This document shows positions 42,991 through 55,646 of a stretch of DNA of 64,000 nt, one piece after another. This stretch comes from Maea johnstoni (lineage: Eukaryota; Annelida; Polychaeta; Spionida; Magelonidae): positions 51,658,326-51,722,325 of the forward strand of contig OZ012685.1 of NCBI GenBank assembly GCA_963942565.1, in the 5' to 3' direction. Every line of letters starts with the position of its first letter. The stretch's first letter is position 1. The notes under the pieces were generated by a model. The model was not told the origin of the DNA. It saw nothing but the letters and a program-made list of their open reading frames with translations, and searched no databases. The translations under genes were made by a program, and so were the position numbers.

Positions 42991-43194
42991 GTAACCCATA
43001 TGCTGCTGGTGGCTAATTTGGCCAATACAAAATAATGAAAAAAATCTGGAAAATGACCGAAACCCTGAAAAATGGGTACTCATCTGAGAGTACTCAGTGA
43101 GAGCTTTTCAGTAAATACCAACATGACAGGGTTTAGAAGATTTTTATACATTTTGGCCTTCATGTGCATTTGGCGAAAGTAGCCCTAGTGTTAA
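42991..43194 (+). mobile_element. Family A MITE in tandem segment
   Basis: Left TTAA mutated to GTAA; ends early at AGCCCTAGTGTTAA. Confidence 0.83.
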
Positions 43195-43260
43195 ACAAAC
43201 TGGCATTTAATTCCCTCTGCTTTGTCGTTTCCCACACCGCACCTGTTATCCTTTCCCTAC

Positions 43261-43473
43261 TTAACCCTTATGCTGCTGGTGACTAATTTGGCAAATACAA
43301 AATGATGCAAAAAACCTGAAAAATGACTGAAACCCTGGCACATGGGTACTCATCTGAGAGTGCTCAGCGAGAGCTATCCAATGAATACCAACATGACAGG
43401 GCTAAGATGGATTTCAAAAATATTTGCTTTCTTGTGCTTTGGATGAAAGTAGCCTTAGCATTGGAAGGGTTAA
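43261..43473 (+). mobile_element. Family A MITE, close to consensus
   Basis: TTAA at 43261 and 43470; one of the least diverged copies. Confidence 0.9.
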
Positions 43474-43565
43474 GGAGATCTCCATGGATAATAAGGTTAA
43501 ATACACTGGCATTTTCCTAGGCGTTGTCCTTTATTCCCACACCACATCTGTTATTCTTCCCCTAA

Positions 43566-43974
43566 TTGATTAATAATTGATTAATAATTGATTGCTCATT
43601 TAGTTATCCTGAACTTCATATGCGTGTTTATTGCTTTGAATTATGAATGCTGTCAAAATCAGATTCTAGTCAATCGAGTAAAACAATTACTGCATTCATT
43701 ACTCGTCACCCATAGGGATTGTCTTTAAATTGCTGCTCAGATAAGGACAATAGAACTATTGTTAATGTTATTTATGCTTGGTTATTGCAATATTTGGGTG
43801 GCCAGCATTGCTCTGCTTGTACAAATTCCCAACAAAATGTTACAATTGTATGGTATCAATGTTATGTATGCCTGATTATTGTGATATATGAGTGGCCATG
43901 CAGTATGGCTCTGCTTGTACAAATTCCTAGGAAAATGTGACAGTTGTTTGGTATAGGCATGATCGATTGCACAT
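43566..43974. repeat. Unique DNA with a ~105-bp two-copy tandem duplication
   Basis: TCTGCTTGTACAAATTCC, TATGCTTGGTTATTGCAATA / TATGCCTGATTATTGTGATA and GTGGCCA recur between 43740 and 43955. Confidence 0.7.
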
Positions 43975-44175
43975 GATCGATTCCTCCGATTAAGCGCACT
44001 TTTGGGTAACAGGTTAGAAATTCTTTTTGAATATTTGAAGTTTGAACATTTACATTTGTGGGGGGAGGTTCACTAGATCAGAAAATATTGTATGCTGGCT
44101 TGCCTTTTCCAAATCTTTCAGAAAAAAGGGGTGTGCTTATTTGGGGTCTGTGCGGTTAAACGTAGGATTACGGTA
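43975..44175. mobile_element. Family I element, short copy 2
   Basis: GATTCCTCCGATTAAGCGCA at left; GTGCGGTTAAACGTAGGATT at right, the inverted counterpart. Related to 29107-29567 but internally shorter. Confidence 0.6.
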
Positions 44176-45208
<1,033 letters not shown>

Positions 45209-45784
45209 GGCAGTCAATCTATACATTCCCTTAAAGGTCTTCATTTCAGTACAACTTATAACATAGGATATTTTTATTGCCACATGCATATTGACCAAAG
45301 GTACCAACGAAACTATTCAATAGCCAGCTGGTCTTGTTTGAATGTTATCTTATTAACCAAACTTTGAAACCAAATCTTTGTTTGTGCAATGTATATCTAT
45401 CTTAAGAATATTTATATTTATATTTATATTCTACTTATAGCAATGATTTCTTTGTTTATTATCGTGACTTGACAGGAAGATCTTTCATAAATAACACACA
45501 AACGGTTTAGGTCTGGCAAGTTGGTTATTTTCCCCACCAGCGCACCTCCTTTGGATCGGAACCTATGCAATTTTTCATCCTAATTCCTTATCCATTGCCG
45601 CCATGAATTTCCCTGGTGCCTGCTCTTGAGACAGACCTATGATCTTTGGATTCCCGTTATCAATAATTTAGGTGTGTATATTACGTTAGTGGCAAGCTGA
45701 CTTTTGTCAATTTCCAGATACCGGCAGCATACATAAAGAAATGTGCCCTCTTGTGTGTTTCTCAACCGAACAATACCCAAACCT
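45209..45784. other. Unique DNA, nothing recognised
   Basis: No repeat or exon support. Confidence 0.3.
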
Positions 45785-45998
45785 TTAACCCTTAGACTGC
45801 TGGTGAGTAATTTGGCCAATACAAAATGATGCAAAAAACCTGAAAAATCCATCAAAACCCTGGCACATCAGTACTCACCTGAGAGTCCTCGGAGAGAGCT
45901 ATCCATTGAATACCAACAAGGCATGGCTCAGATAATTTTCAAAAATCTTTGCGTACTTGTCCTTAAGATGAGAGTAGCCTCAGCATTGTATGGGTTAA
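45785..45998 (+). mobile_element. Family A MITE
   Basis: TTAA at 45785 and 45995. Confidence 0.85.
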
Positions 45999-46255
45999 CT
46001 TCAATAATTGGATTTTTATTTATCACAATTTTCTCTCTCATCCTGGGCTGAATTTTGGTTAGCTAACTTAGTTAGTGATTAAGATAACATTGACTCTTTG
46101 TCAAACCATTCGTGTCTGGACTGCGCAAAAAATCCAGATTATTTTTCTTCTACCTTTTGGACCAGCGAAACTTGTCTGAAAATATTTTCACAGAAATGTT
46201 GATAAGAACTCCATGGGGTGCTCTTCTTCAGATGTTTTCTTTTCGAATTTACATT

Positions 46256-46292
46256 TAGCCCTAATGCTGCTGGTAGCTAATTTGGCCAAAAA
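46256..46292 (+). mobile_element. Family A MITE 5' fragment
   Basis: TTTAGCCCTAATGCTGCTGG through ATTTGGCC, then breaks. Confidence 0.75.
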
Positions 46293-46314
46293 AAACTATG
46301 AGGTTAGGGTAAGG

Positions 46315-46528
46315 TTGAACCCTTCCAATGCTAAGGCTACTTTTGTCCAATGCACAAGAACGCAACTATTTTTGAAAACCATCTAAACCCTGTCATGTTG
46401 GTAGTCATTGGATAGTTCTCACTGAGTGCTCTCAGATGAGTACCCATATGCCAGGGTTTCAGTGATTTTTCAGGATCTGTGCATCAATTTGTATTGGCCA
46501 AATTAGTCACCAGCAGCATAAGGGTTAA
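46315..46528 (-). mobile_element. Family A MITE
   Basis: Left end TTGAACCC, right TTAA at 46525. Confidence 0.85.
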
Positions 46529-47125
46529 GGAATTATCCGGTATTTTACATTTCTTGCTCCAGAAATCTCTCCCACAAAATTTGATGAAGCAATCCACTTA
46601 TTTTTGAATTGCAAACTTGTAAATGGCAATATATACTTTTACGGGGGACCCTTGGAAACATTAGATAAATCATCTTATCATTTTTCTGTCGGGTATATAC
46701 TAGTGCTGCTAAGTTTCATGATAATGCAATATTGAATTGGCTTTTTCTATGGTTCTAAGTAGCAATTTTATGGAACTTTTACAGGCTAGTTCTATTTTTT
46801 TATGTTGGGTATAAAAAAGGGCTGCACAACTTCATGACAATGCAATATTGAATTGGCATTTTCTATGGTTCTAAGTAGCAATTTTATGGAACTTTTATGG
46901 GTCTAGTTTTAGGTATAGGTTGAAGGTTAAAATGTGCAGAGAAGCCTGACTTGCGATGTCGCTGAAACTGTACACGGAGGATCAGAGGTTAATAGGGGTG
47001 AAATGATCAGAACAGAACAGTGATGGACTGTGGGTTGAGAACTAATGGGAGATATTTTATCTTTTTGTGGGCAAAGGTACCAAGTCATTGATCCATGTGC
47101 TGAGGCTACACATAACACACCAGGT
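46529..47125. repeat. Unique DNA with a ~110-bp two-copy duplication
   Basis: ATGCAATATTGAATTGGC, TTTTCTATGGTTCTAAGTAG and CAATTTTATGGAACTTTTA occur twice between 46700 and 46905. 46930-47110 is unique. Confidence 0.75.
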
Positions 47126-48066
47126 GCTGCCCTGATAGCCGTGTGGTCTAAGTTATTGCCTCTGACTGCTAGCTGTCTCTCACCACTGAGGGCCTGCCCT
47201 GATGGCAGTGTGGTCTAAGGAATGACTCTGACTGCTAGCTGTCTCTCACCACTGAGGGCCTGCCCTGATGGCAGTGTGGTCTAAGGTGTTGCCTCTGACT
47301 GCTAGCTGTCTCTTACCACTGAGCGCCTGCCCTAATGGCAGTGTGGTCTAAGGTATTGCCTCTGACTGCTAGCTGTCTCTCACCACTGAGGGCCTGCCCT
47401 GATGGCCGTGTGGTTTAAGGTATTGCCTCTGACTGCTAGCTGTCTCTAACCATTGAGAGCCTACCCTGATTGCAGTGTGGTCTAAGGTATTGCCACTGAC
47501 TGCTAGCTGTTTCTCACCACTGAGGGCCTGCCCTGATGGCAGTGTGGCCTAAGGCGATTCCACTGACTGTTAGCTGTCTCTCACCTCTGAGGGCCTGCCC
47601 TGATGGCCGAGCAGTTTAAGGTATTGCCTCAGATTGCTAGCTGTCTCTCTCTACTGAGAGCCTGCCCTGATGGCCGTGTGGTCTTAGGCATTGTCACTGA
47701 CTGCTAGCTGTCTCTCACCACTGATGGCCGTGTGTTCTAAGGTATTGCCTCTGATTGCTAGCTGTCTCTCACCACTGAGGGCCTGCCCTGATGGCTGTGT
47801 GGTCTAAGGAATTGCCTCTGACTGCTAGCTGTCTCTCACCTCTGAGGGCCTGCCCTGATGGCCGTGTGGTCTAAGGCATTGCCTCTGACGGCTAGCTGTC
47901 TCTCACCACTAAGGGCCTGCCCTGATGGCAGTGTGGTCTAAGTTATTGCCTCTGACTGCTAGCTGTCTCTCACCACTGAGGGCCTGCCCTGATGGCATTG
48001 TGGTCTAAGTTATTGCCTCTGACTGCTAGCTGTCTCTCACCACTGAGGGCCTGCCCTGATGGCATT
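47126..48066 (+). repeat. Large tandem array of tRNA-Leu-like SINE heads, left part (~14 units)
   Basis: 67-bp unit: GCCTGCCCTGATGGCMGTGT, GGTCTAAGGYATTGCCTCTG, ACTGCTAGCTGTCTCTCACC, ACTGAGG. It is the 5' part of the SINE at 49875. In most units the box A core GAG has become GTG or AGT, so Pol III activity is probably lost. Units differ by a few percent. Confidence 0.92.
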
Positions 48067-49094
48067 CCCTGCCGAATTGGATCATTGCCGAAACATGGTT
48101 GACCATGTTCAGACCATGGTTGAAACATGGTCAAGGAACGTGTTTTGACCATGTTTCAAACATCAACGTTAAATGGCCACCATTGTCAGAACATGGTCGA
48201 AACACGTTCCTCTGACCATGGTCGAAACATGTTCTTCTGACCATGTTCTGACCATGGTCAGAATTGACTATGGTCAACCATGGTTTGACCGTGGTGGCCA
48301 TTTAACGTTGATGTTTAAAACATGGTCAAACATGGTCAGATATGCTATTCGGTTTGAGTTTGACCATGGTCTGACCATGTTTATGTAAAGCAAAATAAAC
48401 ACAAGAAAAAACATATAATGGCAATGTGGTTCTCAAGAATTCGCGACCTATTTACGGAAATGACCATGTTTTGACCATGGTCGACCATGGTCAAAACACT
48501 GTCAACTTAGGACATAGTCAAATTGTGGCCTATGATTAAACTATGGCCAATCATGTCCAATATAACAATACAATGGAATATAACATAGCCATTCCATAAT
48601 CAAGCATCTATTGTGGTCATGATATTACCTAACCATTATTAAAAAACACAGTTGTCAAATATGTCTTTGATTGGGATCAATTTCATAACAAAGGGGACTG
48701 ACACACAATTATCAGTAAATATCCACAGCTATGCCAGATAATCAAATTGTTATCAATAAATATAAAAAATCAATTTAAAGTACCTTTATATATTTATTTC
48801 TTGTTTGTGACTTTAAAGTTCCAAACATGGAACATGGTCAACTATGATCATGGTCAGAACACGTTCAGAACATGGTCAGAACACTGTCAAAACATGGTCA
48901 ACATAAAAAAGTCAGAGAGCAGTGACAGACCAGAGTTGACCATGTTCCAAACATGAAACACGGTCAACTCTGAACATGGTCAGAACACGGTCAGAACAAG
49001 GTCAAAATAACATGGTCAGAAAACGATGTCGACCATGTTCCAAACATGGTCGACCGTGTTTTGACCATGGAACATTGTCACCAGTTCGGCGGGG
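48067..49094. mobile_element. Foldback-type element packed with CATGGT palindromes, inserted in the SINE-head array
   Basis: Ends CCCTGCCGAATTGG (48067-48080) and CCAGTTCGGCGGGG (49081-49094), inverted repeats with 12 of 14 matched. Neighbouring array units give the empty site GGCATTGTGG; the filled site is GGCATT-element-TTGTGG, so the target duplication is TT (or a decayed 3 bp). The outer 300 bp on each side are full of ACCATGGT, ACATGGTC and GACCATGTT in both orientations. 48147-48185 and 48289-48327 form a 39-bp inverted arm around CATCAACGTTAAATGGCCAC. The middle (48500-48820) is plain AT-rich DNA. No transposase; superfamily unknown. Confidence 0.8.
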
Positions 49095-49874
49095 TTGTGG
49101 TCTAAGGCGATGCCACTGACTGCTCGCTTTCTCTCATCACTGAGGGCCTGCCCTGATGGCCGTGTGGTTTAAGGTATTGCCTCTGACTGCTAGCTGTCTC
49201 TCACCACTGAGGGCCTGCCCTGATGGCTGTGTGGTCTAAGGTGATGCCACTGACTGCTAGCTGTCTCTCACCACTGAGGGCCTGCCCTGATGGCTGTGTG
49301 GTCTAAGTTATTGCCTCTGACTGCTAGCTGTCTCTCACCACTGAGGGCCTGCCCTGATGGCATTGTGGTCTAAGTTATTGCCTCTGACTGCTAGCTGTCT
49401 CTCACCACTGAGGGCCTGCCCTGATGGCAGTGTGGTCTAAGTTATTGCCTCTGACTGCTAGCTGTCTCTCACCACTGAGGGCCTGCCCTGATGGCATTGT
49501 GGTCTAAGTTATTGCCTCTGACTGCTAGCTGTCTCTCACCACTGAGGGCCTGCCCTGATGGCAGTGTGGTCTAAGGTATTGCCTCTGACGGCTAGCTGTC
49601 TCTCACCACTAAGGGCCTGCCCTGATGGCCGTGTGGTTTAAGGTATTGCCTCTGACTGCTAGCTGTCTCTCACCACTGAGGGCCTACCCTGATGGCAGTG
49701 TGGTCTAAGGTGATGCCACTGACTGCTAGCTGTCTCTCACCACTGAGGGCATACCCTGTTGGCCGAGCGGTCTAAGGCATTGCCATTGACTGCTAGCTGT
49801 CTCTTACCACTTAGGGCCTGCCCTGATGTCCATGTGATCTAAGGCATTTCCACCGACTGCTAGCTGTCTCTCAC
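49095..49874 (+). repeat. SINE-head array, right part (~12 units)
   Basis: Continues the array in register after the insertion. Blocks of two units are near identical (49260-49560), which indicates amplification in multi-unit steps. Confidence 0.92.
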
Positions 49875-50115
49875 CACTGAGAGCCTGCTCTGATGGCCGA
49901 GTGGTCTAAGGTGTTGTCAATGACGGCTAACTGTCTATATATCACCTCTACGTGGGTTTGAATATCAGCCGGGGCATGTGATAAAGTTGCCAGTGACTTA
50001 GGGTTAGGTGGTGTTGTTCCCTGGGTACTCCAGTTTCCTCCACCAGTTACAACTGGCTAGTCATGATTTAGCCGTAGCATGGCAGAAAAAGTGACGAAAA
50101 ATGAAATTCCTGGTG
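49875..50115 (+). mobile_element. tRNA-Leu-like SINE, full copy ending the array
   Basis: Box A TGGCCGAGTGGTCTAAGG, box B GGGTTTGAATATC, then GCCAGTGACTTAGGGTTAGG, TGGGTACTCCAGTTTCCTCC, ACAACTGGCTAGTCATGA and a GAAAAATGAAATTCC tail. This is the only unit of the array with box B and tail, so the amplified unit derives from the 5' part of this SINE. Confidence 0.88.
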
Positions 50116-50171
50116 CAGGAAATCAGAGGAATTGAATGTATTCCATTCCTACCTAAGGGTCAGAGTAGATA

Positions 50172-50384
50172 TTAACCCTTCTAATGCTGAGGCTACATTC
50201 GCCCTGATTATAAGAACGCAAAAATCTTTGAAAACCTTCTAAACCCTGTTTTGTTGCTACTCATTGGAAAGCTCTCACAGAGTATTCTCAGATGAGTACC
50301 CATTTGCCACGTTTTTTGTGATTTTTCAGGTTTTTTGCATTATTTTGTATTGCCAAAATTAGCCACCACCAGCATAAGGGTTAA
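50172..50384 (-). mobile_element. Family A MITE
   Basis: TTAA at 50172 and 50381. Confidence 0.87.
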
Positions 50385-50564
50385 AGGGAATTGAATGTAT
50401 TTAAAATATCCAAGGAAGAAATTCAGAGTAATTGAATGTATTCCTTATCTACTTAGAGTTCCAAAGTAGTAATGGAATGGAATCGAATGTATTCCATACA
50501 TACTTTGAGGACATACTTGGAATTGACTTGAATTGTGAATAGTAAACTTATGAAGAGAAATAAT

Positions 50565-50574
50565 AATTATCATT

Positions 50575-50628
<54 letters not shown>

Positions 50629-50630
50629 TA

Positions 50631-50665
<35 letters not shown>

Positions 50666-50692
50666 GTTATTATTATTATTATTATTATTAAG
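50565..50692. repeat. (TTA)n microsatellite
   Basis: About 125 bp with a T-rich interruption near 50629-50638. Confidence 0.95.
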
Positions 50693-51353
50693 AGAAATGA
50701 TGATTACTGGTTGTGTTAAAGTAATTTATGGAAATATTTCACATTCAAAAATGGTACAATATTTGTTGAAATTTTGGAGCTAAAATTGCTTCATTTATTT
50801 TGAAGCTATGTGATTGGTGAAATATGCCTTATGATATGTTAATTAATATAAGTTAAGTAATTTTACTACAGTCACAGTTATTATGCAATGATTTTGCTTA
50901 TCATTACTTTTATGTTATGTTAATTTATTCAGTGTTTTTCTTCTAATGTTTGTTTTGGATCATAGACTGCTATTGATCGAATTGAATGCATGGGTGAATT
51001 ATACATAGAATTGGTCTATTCTAAATGTACTTTCAAAACCAAACCTTCATGTTCCAAGTTCAAAAAGACAAGGACAAATTATATATGCAATCCACAGTCA
51101 TATTAAGGTTGTCTTATTCTTTATGGTACGTGCTTTTCTGTTATTTAACATATTTAATGTATTAGTGTGTGTGTATGGTTTAAAGCAATCTTTTCTACAA
51201 GGTGATTAATAACAATTCTCAAGAGACTTGATGGGAGTCATTCCTGCAGTGTATGAAGGGTCCAAAAGGCGGTCTTTTGATGTTTTGTACCTAGTCATGA
51301 CAGAGTGTTTTTCTCACAGCAGACGAGCAATAAAGATGGCTTTTTGTGATAAA
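50693..51353. other. Unique AT-rich DNA
   Basis: No repeat or exon support. Confidence 0.35.
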
Positions 51354-52189
51354 TTAAGCCATTAGCGTGAGGAATTCTATGATGGTATGAATAGTGCCGT
51401 TAATAGCACGGCCCCCACTCTATTTCGCACCTAAACAAAATCCATGGTCACTTAATTTTAAGTCATTAGTGTTGTGTCTGGATTTCTATGATGGTATAAA
51501 GTGTCGTCATTAGCGTTATTTGCTCAATAATACCTTTAGAAACCTTACACCCCCCCTCCCCCACTCTATTTCGCACCTAAACAAAATCCATGGTCACTTA
51601 ATTTTAAGTCATTAGTGTCTGGATTTCTCTGATGGAATGAATAGTGTTGTCATTGGCGTTATTTACTCAATAATACCTTTAGAAACCTTGCACGCCCCAA
51701 CCCCACCACTCTACTTCACACATCAACAAAATCCATGGTCACGTTTTTAACCTTTATGATGCTGGTGATTAATTTCGCCAATAAAAAATGATGAAAACCT
51801 GAAAAATGACTGAAACCCTGGCACATGGGTACTCATCTGAGAATACTCGGAGAGAGCTTTCCAATGAATACCAACATGACAGGGTTTAGATGGTTTTCAA
51901 AAATCTTTGGACAACAGCAGGCTTGGCATTGGCAAGGTGCAGTAAGACATTAGTGTCTGGATTTTTCTGATGGTATGAATTAATAGTGTTGTCTTTTGCA
52001 CAATAATACCTTTAATAACCTCTTATCCACACCCAAGCAAAATCCATGGTCACATTTAAGCCATCAGCGTCAATATTTCGTATGAATAATGCGGTCATAA
52101 GCATTATTTGCTTAATAATACCTCTAACAACCATGCACCTTCGAACCCCATCACTCTACTCCACACCTAAACAAAATCCATGGTCACTT
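51354..52189. repeat. ~150-bp tandem repeat, about five units, one split by a MITE
   Basis: Units carry GTCATTAGTGTCTGGATTTC, CAATAATACCTTTAGAAACC, CACTCTATTTCGCACCTAAA and AAAATCCATGGTCAC. Landmark CCATGGTCAC occurs at ~51446, 51592, 51737, 52043 and 52179. The family A copy at 51747 interrupts one unit and another follows at its end. Confidence 0.88.
51747..51938 (+). mobile_element. Family A MITE
   Basis: Left TTAA intact; the right ~20 bp is decayed (GGCATTGGCAAGGTGC). Confidence 0.82.
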
Positions 52190-52403
52190 TTAACCCTTTC
52201 AATGCTAAAGCTACTTTCATGCAAAGCACAGGGATACAAAATATTTTTGAAAACCATCCAATCCCTGTCATATTGGTATCCATTAGATAGCTCTTACTGA
52301 GAACTCTCAGATGAATACCCATTTGCCAGGGTTTCTTTCATTTTTCAGCTTTTTTGCATCATTTTGTATAGGCCAAATTAGCCACCTGCAGTATGAGGGT
52401 TAA
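52190..52403 (-). mobile_element. Family A MITE
   Basis: TTAA at 52190 and 52400; inserted right after a CCATGGTCAC landmark. Confidence 0.87.
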
Positions 52404-52692
52404 GAACCAATTACACTGCTGAATAGCTCCATAGAGTGATGCTTAACAAACAAACAAAAATACTCTCTAAATTTATGACCACTTATGCGCGTGAGAAGAA
52501 GCAGATATGATGATATGTTTTGAGGTAGATTTGTGATGATTGCATATTAGTCTTGGCAGTTGGGGAAATATGTTTTCAGGTCTGATTAGATTTTGCAGAG
52601 AGCTGCTCAGTTTGATAAGTAGTTGTGTCATCATGGGGAATATTAACTTGAGTGTATCTGCCACATCTAGTCATTATCGGGCTCTCTAGGAC

Positions 52693-52906
52693 TTAACCCT
52701 TCCAATGCTGAGGCTACTTTCGTCCAAAGCACAAAAACGCAATTTTAGTTGAAAACCATCGAAACCCTGTCATGTTGGTACTTATTTGAAAGCTCTCGCT
52801 GAGTACTCTCAGATGAGTACCCATTTGCCAGGGTTTCGGTTACTTTTCCGCTTTTTTCACATTATTTTGTATTGATCAAATTAGCCACCAGCAGCATAAG
52901 GGTTAA
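52693..52906 (-). mobile_element. Family A MITE
   Basis: TTAA at 52693 and 52903. Confidence 0.88.
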
Positions 52907-53424
52907 TAGTATACCACTCTAGTAGTGGAAGATATTCGTTTTATTACGTTGATGATCATTGGTTGCTTTTTACCATGCGTATAAGCAGAGAGGTCTATTT
53001 AATAAAAAATATTGTCCCTGGTATAAGTATATGGGATATGAGAGAATGCATTACTATAAATAATCTAGTCTATCATCGGTCATTTATAATAAAAAAAATT
53101 CGCAGCAAATTTTGTAGCTACAGTACAGATGATTAATTCCTGTACCAGTCGACCAGTCGTGTGCCAGCAACTGGTAGATACTGGAAAAAGTTGCCCTGGC
53201 ATGCCCGACGAGATAATGCATTCCTTAGGCAGTTTTTTTACTGCTCTTATGTGGTAATTTGTCTAATTTACAGTTGATGCAAATATTGCATATTTTCGAA
53301 TAATTTCACCAAAAGCATATTACATAATTTCAAAATATACATCAAAATTTGACTGTAAATCTAAACGAAAAGTATCATTTGTTCGTCGATGGGAATGTAT
53401 TCTTCATGTATGTAGTTTGAACTC
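52907..53424. other. Unique DNA with a family C end fragment
   Basis: 53119-53190 matches one end of family C (TACAGTACAGATGATTAATTC, CAGTCGACCAG). The rest is unrecognised. Confidence 0.5.
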
Positions 53425-53637
53425 TTAACTCTTATGCTACTGGTCGCTAATTTGGCCAATACAAAATAATGCAAAAACCCAAAAAAATGACTGAAACCCT
53501 GTCAAATGGGTACTCATCTGAGAGTACTTGGCGAGAGCTCTCCAATGAATACCAAGATGACAGGGTTTAGATGATTTTCAAAAATCTTTGCGTTCTTGTG
53601 CATTGGACGAAAGTAGCTTCAGCATTGGAAGGGTTAA
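53425..53637 (+). mobile_element. Family A MITE
   Basis: TTAA at 53425 and 53634. Confidence 0.87.
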
Positions 53638-54879
53638 ACCCTCATTATTACTGTGATGCTGCTATTTACACATGTTACCTTTGACACTTGTACATTCCAA
53701 GGGTAGATATGGAAATACTCAATACTAGCATCTGTGCAAGGCTTATTTAACAAACTTCATAAACATACACACAATCTGTATGTTGTAGACCATTGAGGAT
53801 ATTCTGAGACCAAATCATTGCTTGATATGTTAAGATTACATCATGATTGTACATAGGTTCTTATCTTTCAACATTAAGCCATTCGGATATTGTACAGAAT
53901 TGTCTTTTCAGGTGAATTATAATGCATGTATATTTATTTTATGATACTGTATCAGAGGTCTACTTTCCTGTCAGTCTGTCAGGACGGACTGGTGAATTTA
54001 TGCCTCGGAAGGACACATCCTAATAATAGCCCTTCTCATGGACTTGCAGGGATTCAAGTATTTCGCACCCTCTTTTTGTGTCATAACTGGGCAGGACTAG
54101 CAAAATATTTGCAGGACCATCAGTCCGTTGGACTGGAAAGAAAAAAAATGAAAGTAAACCTCAGCTGTATGCAATGTTAATGTTGATATTTTACTGGCCA
54201 ATATTTGATTTAGGGAGAATTCTTTACTGTACAAAGGTTGTTTCTTTCTCTTTGCATGCTTGCGTTCAATATTTTTAGAAAGCTGTCTTTCAGGTTCAAG
54301 TGATGGACAGGGACAGAATATGTACTGTAAATATTTCATGGAAGACTAAGACATGTTTTAACTTATATTTATAAAATCTCAAAAGATTTAAGTCATATAG
54401 GCAAAACCCAATCTCAATTTAACTTTTGCGTAGTTTGTGATTGAAAGATGTGATCATTTTTACATAATCTTGCAAAGAAATAGGTAAAGAAAATGGAAAA
54501 TTTTGTATAGTAATAACACTGTTACATCAACATTGTGATACCTTTTCCAATAGTTGTGTTCTTAGGCTGTGTGTCGCACTATTAGCCTTTTATCTAGTAG
54601 TTACGGTTGTTTTACTATAGTAGAAAAATGTACAAAGAGATGATGAATTTTGAATCATCAATGAATTTTATCGTTACATTCCAATATATGATTTTTTCAA
54701 GATTCAAACTTAATTTCAGTGAATTTGAATTATTTGAACACTTGTAGCCTGCGAAAAAATGTTTAACTTATGCATGATTAAATTATTGATCCCTAGTAAC
54801 CACTAGAAAGTGTTCAACTGGAGTAGCTTTCCAACTCTAACGGAAAGTCGTGTAGGGAGATTCTGCTGTACATCTTACT
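53638..54879. other. Longest repeat-free stretch in the right half
   Basis: 1.2 kb with no recognised repeat, exon or inverted ends. Confidence 0.4.
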
Positions 54880-55123
54880 TACAATGCTGACATTTAATTC
54901 CTGCACTAAATGTGTGGACACGACTAAACGCCCATTTCCCATCCAGTTTCCTGGGCATGGATGCATGGTTGACTTTACAACTGAACGTAGCTTTGATTCA
55001 CAAGCTACGTGTGTCATTGATGTGCGTGGCTTATTTTTTGACATGTTCTCCACGAGTATTTGTACAACCAGGAACTGGCAGCCATCCAGTTGACTGGTGC
55101 AGGAATTAAATGTCTGTAATGTA
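54880..55123 (+). mobile_element. Family C MITE (Tc1/mariner-like), family description
   Basis: Family C is ~255 bp with long inverted ends: TACARTRCNGACATTTAATT then CCTGCAC, and the complement GTGCAGGAATTAAATGTC then TGTACTGTA. TA flanks and CAGT starts are the Tc1/mariner pattern. The interior has TGACCCAC...AGCTACGTTCAG, GTGAGGTCAT and GGAAACTGGGTGGCAAT-like sequence and no ORF. This copy shares its right TA (55122-55123) with the next one in inverse orientation. Confidence 0.85.
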
Positions 55124-55380
55124 CAGTACAGACATTTAATTCCTGCACCAGTCGACCGGACGTCTGCCAGTGTCTGGTTGTTCAAATACTCATTGACAAT
55201 ATGTAAAGAGTAAGCCAAGCACATCACTGACGCTCGTAGCTTGCGAATCAAAGCTACTTTCAGTTGTGAGGTCATTTATACATCCATGACCAAAAAACTG
55301 GGTTACAATCGGACGTGCAGTTGTGTATTATGCTCGGGCTGCCCACGCATTTAGTGCAGGAATTAAATGTTGTCACTGTA
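55122..55380 (-). mobile_element. Family C MITE, inverted partner
   Basis: Starts TACAGTACAGACATTTAATT, ends TGTTGTCACTGTA. Together with 54880 it forms a ~500-bp imperfect palindrome. Confidence 0.87.
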
Positions 55381-55646
55381 GTGGTACTTTTATGCAGCAA
55401 CATGCAATACTGACTCTATTGGAAAGATGTAAATATATGTATGTGTATGTTCAACCTGTTAGTGTAAAGGAATGTATGTTTTAAATACTTATCACTTACA
55501 TTACCTAAAGTGTTTTCACTATGCAATACTTGTGTTTCAGGTAGAATAAGTCATTGTTCTTCTTTGAAATGATTGTTCACAATAAATTTAAGCTACTTCA
55601 TATCACTTGTTATAGTCTTTTTTCTCTAATTCTTCGCCGAGCATCC
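55381..55646. other. Unique DNA
   Basis: Nothing recognised. Confidence 0.3.

Larger units (their letters stand above)
42910..43565. repeat. ~270-bp tandem segment, MITE plus unique flank
   Basis: TTTAATTCCCTYKGCTTTGT then CGTTTCCCACACC and TATCCTTTCCCTAC(G/T)TAACC occur at ~42932 and ~43202, with a diverged third copy at ~43500. Each flank is followed by a family A element. Confidence 0.85.

Noticed and set aside
46930-47010. Possible + exon after GTGCAG (RSLTCDVAETVHGGSE)
   Set aside because: The acceptor lacks a pyrimidine tract and the donor (GAG|GTTAAT) is poor.
48173-48388. Short + frame in the CATGGT-rich element
   Set aside because: Arises from the palindromic repeats; a low-complexity peptide with no domain.
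47126-49874. Array of functional tRNA-Leu genes
   Set aside because: Units have only a degenerate box A, no anticodon arm pairing, no box B and no acceptor stem.
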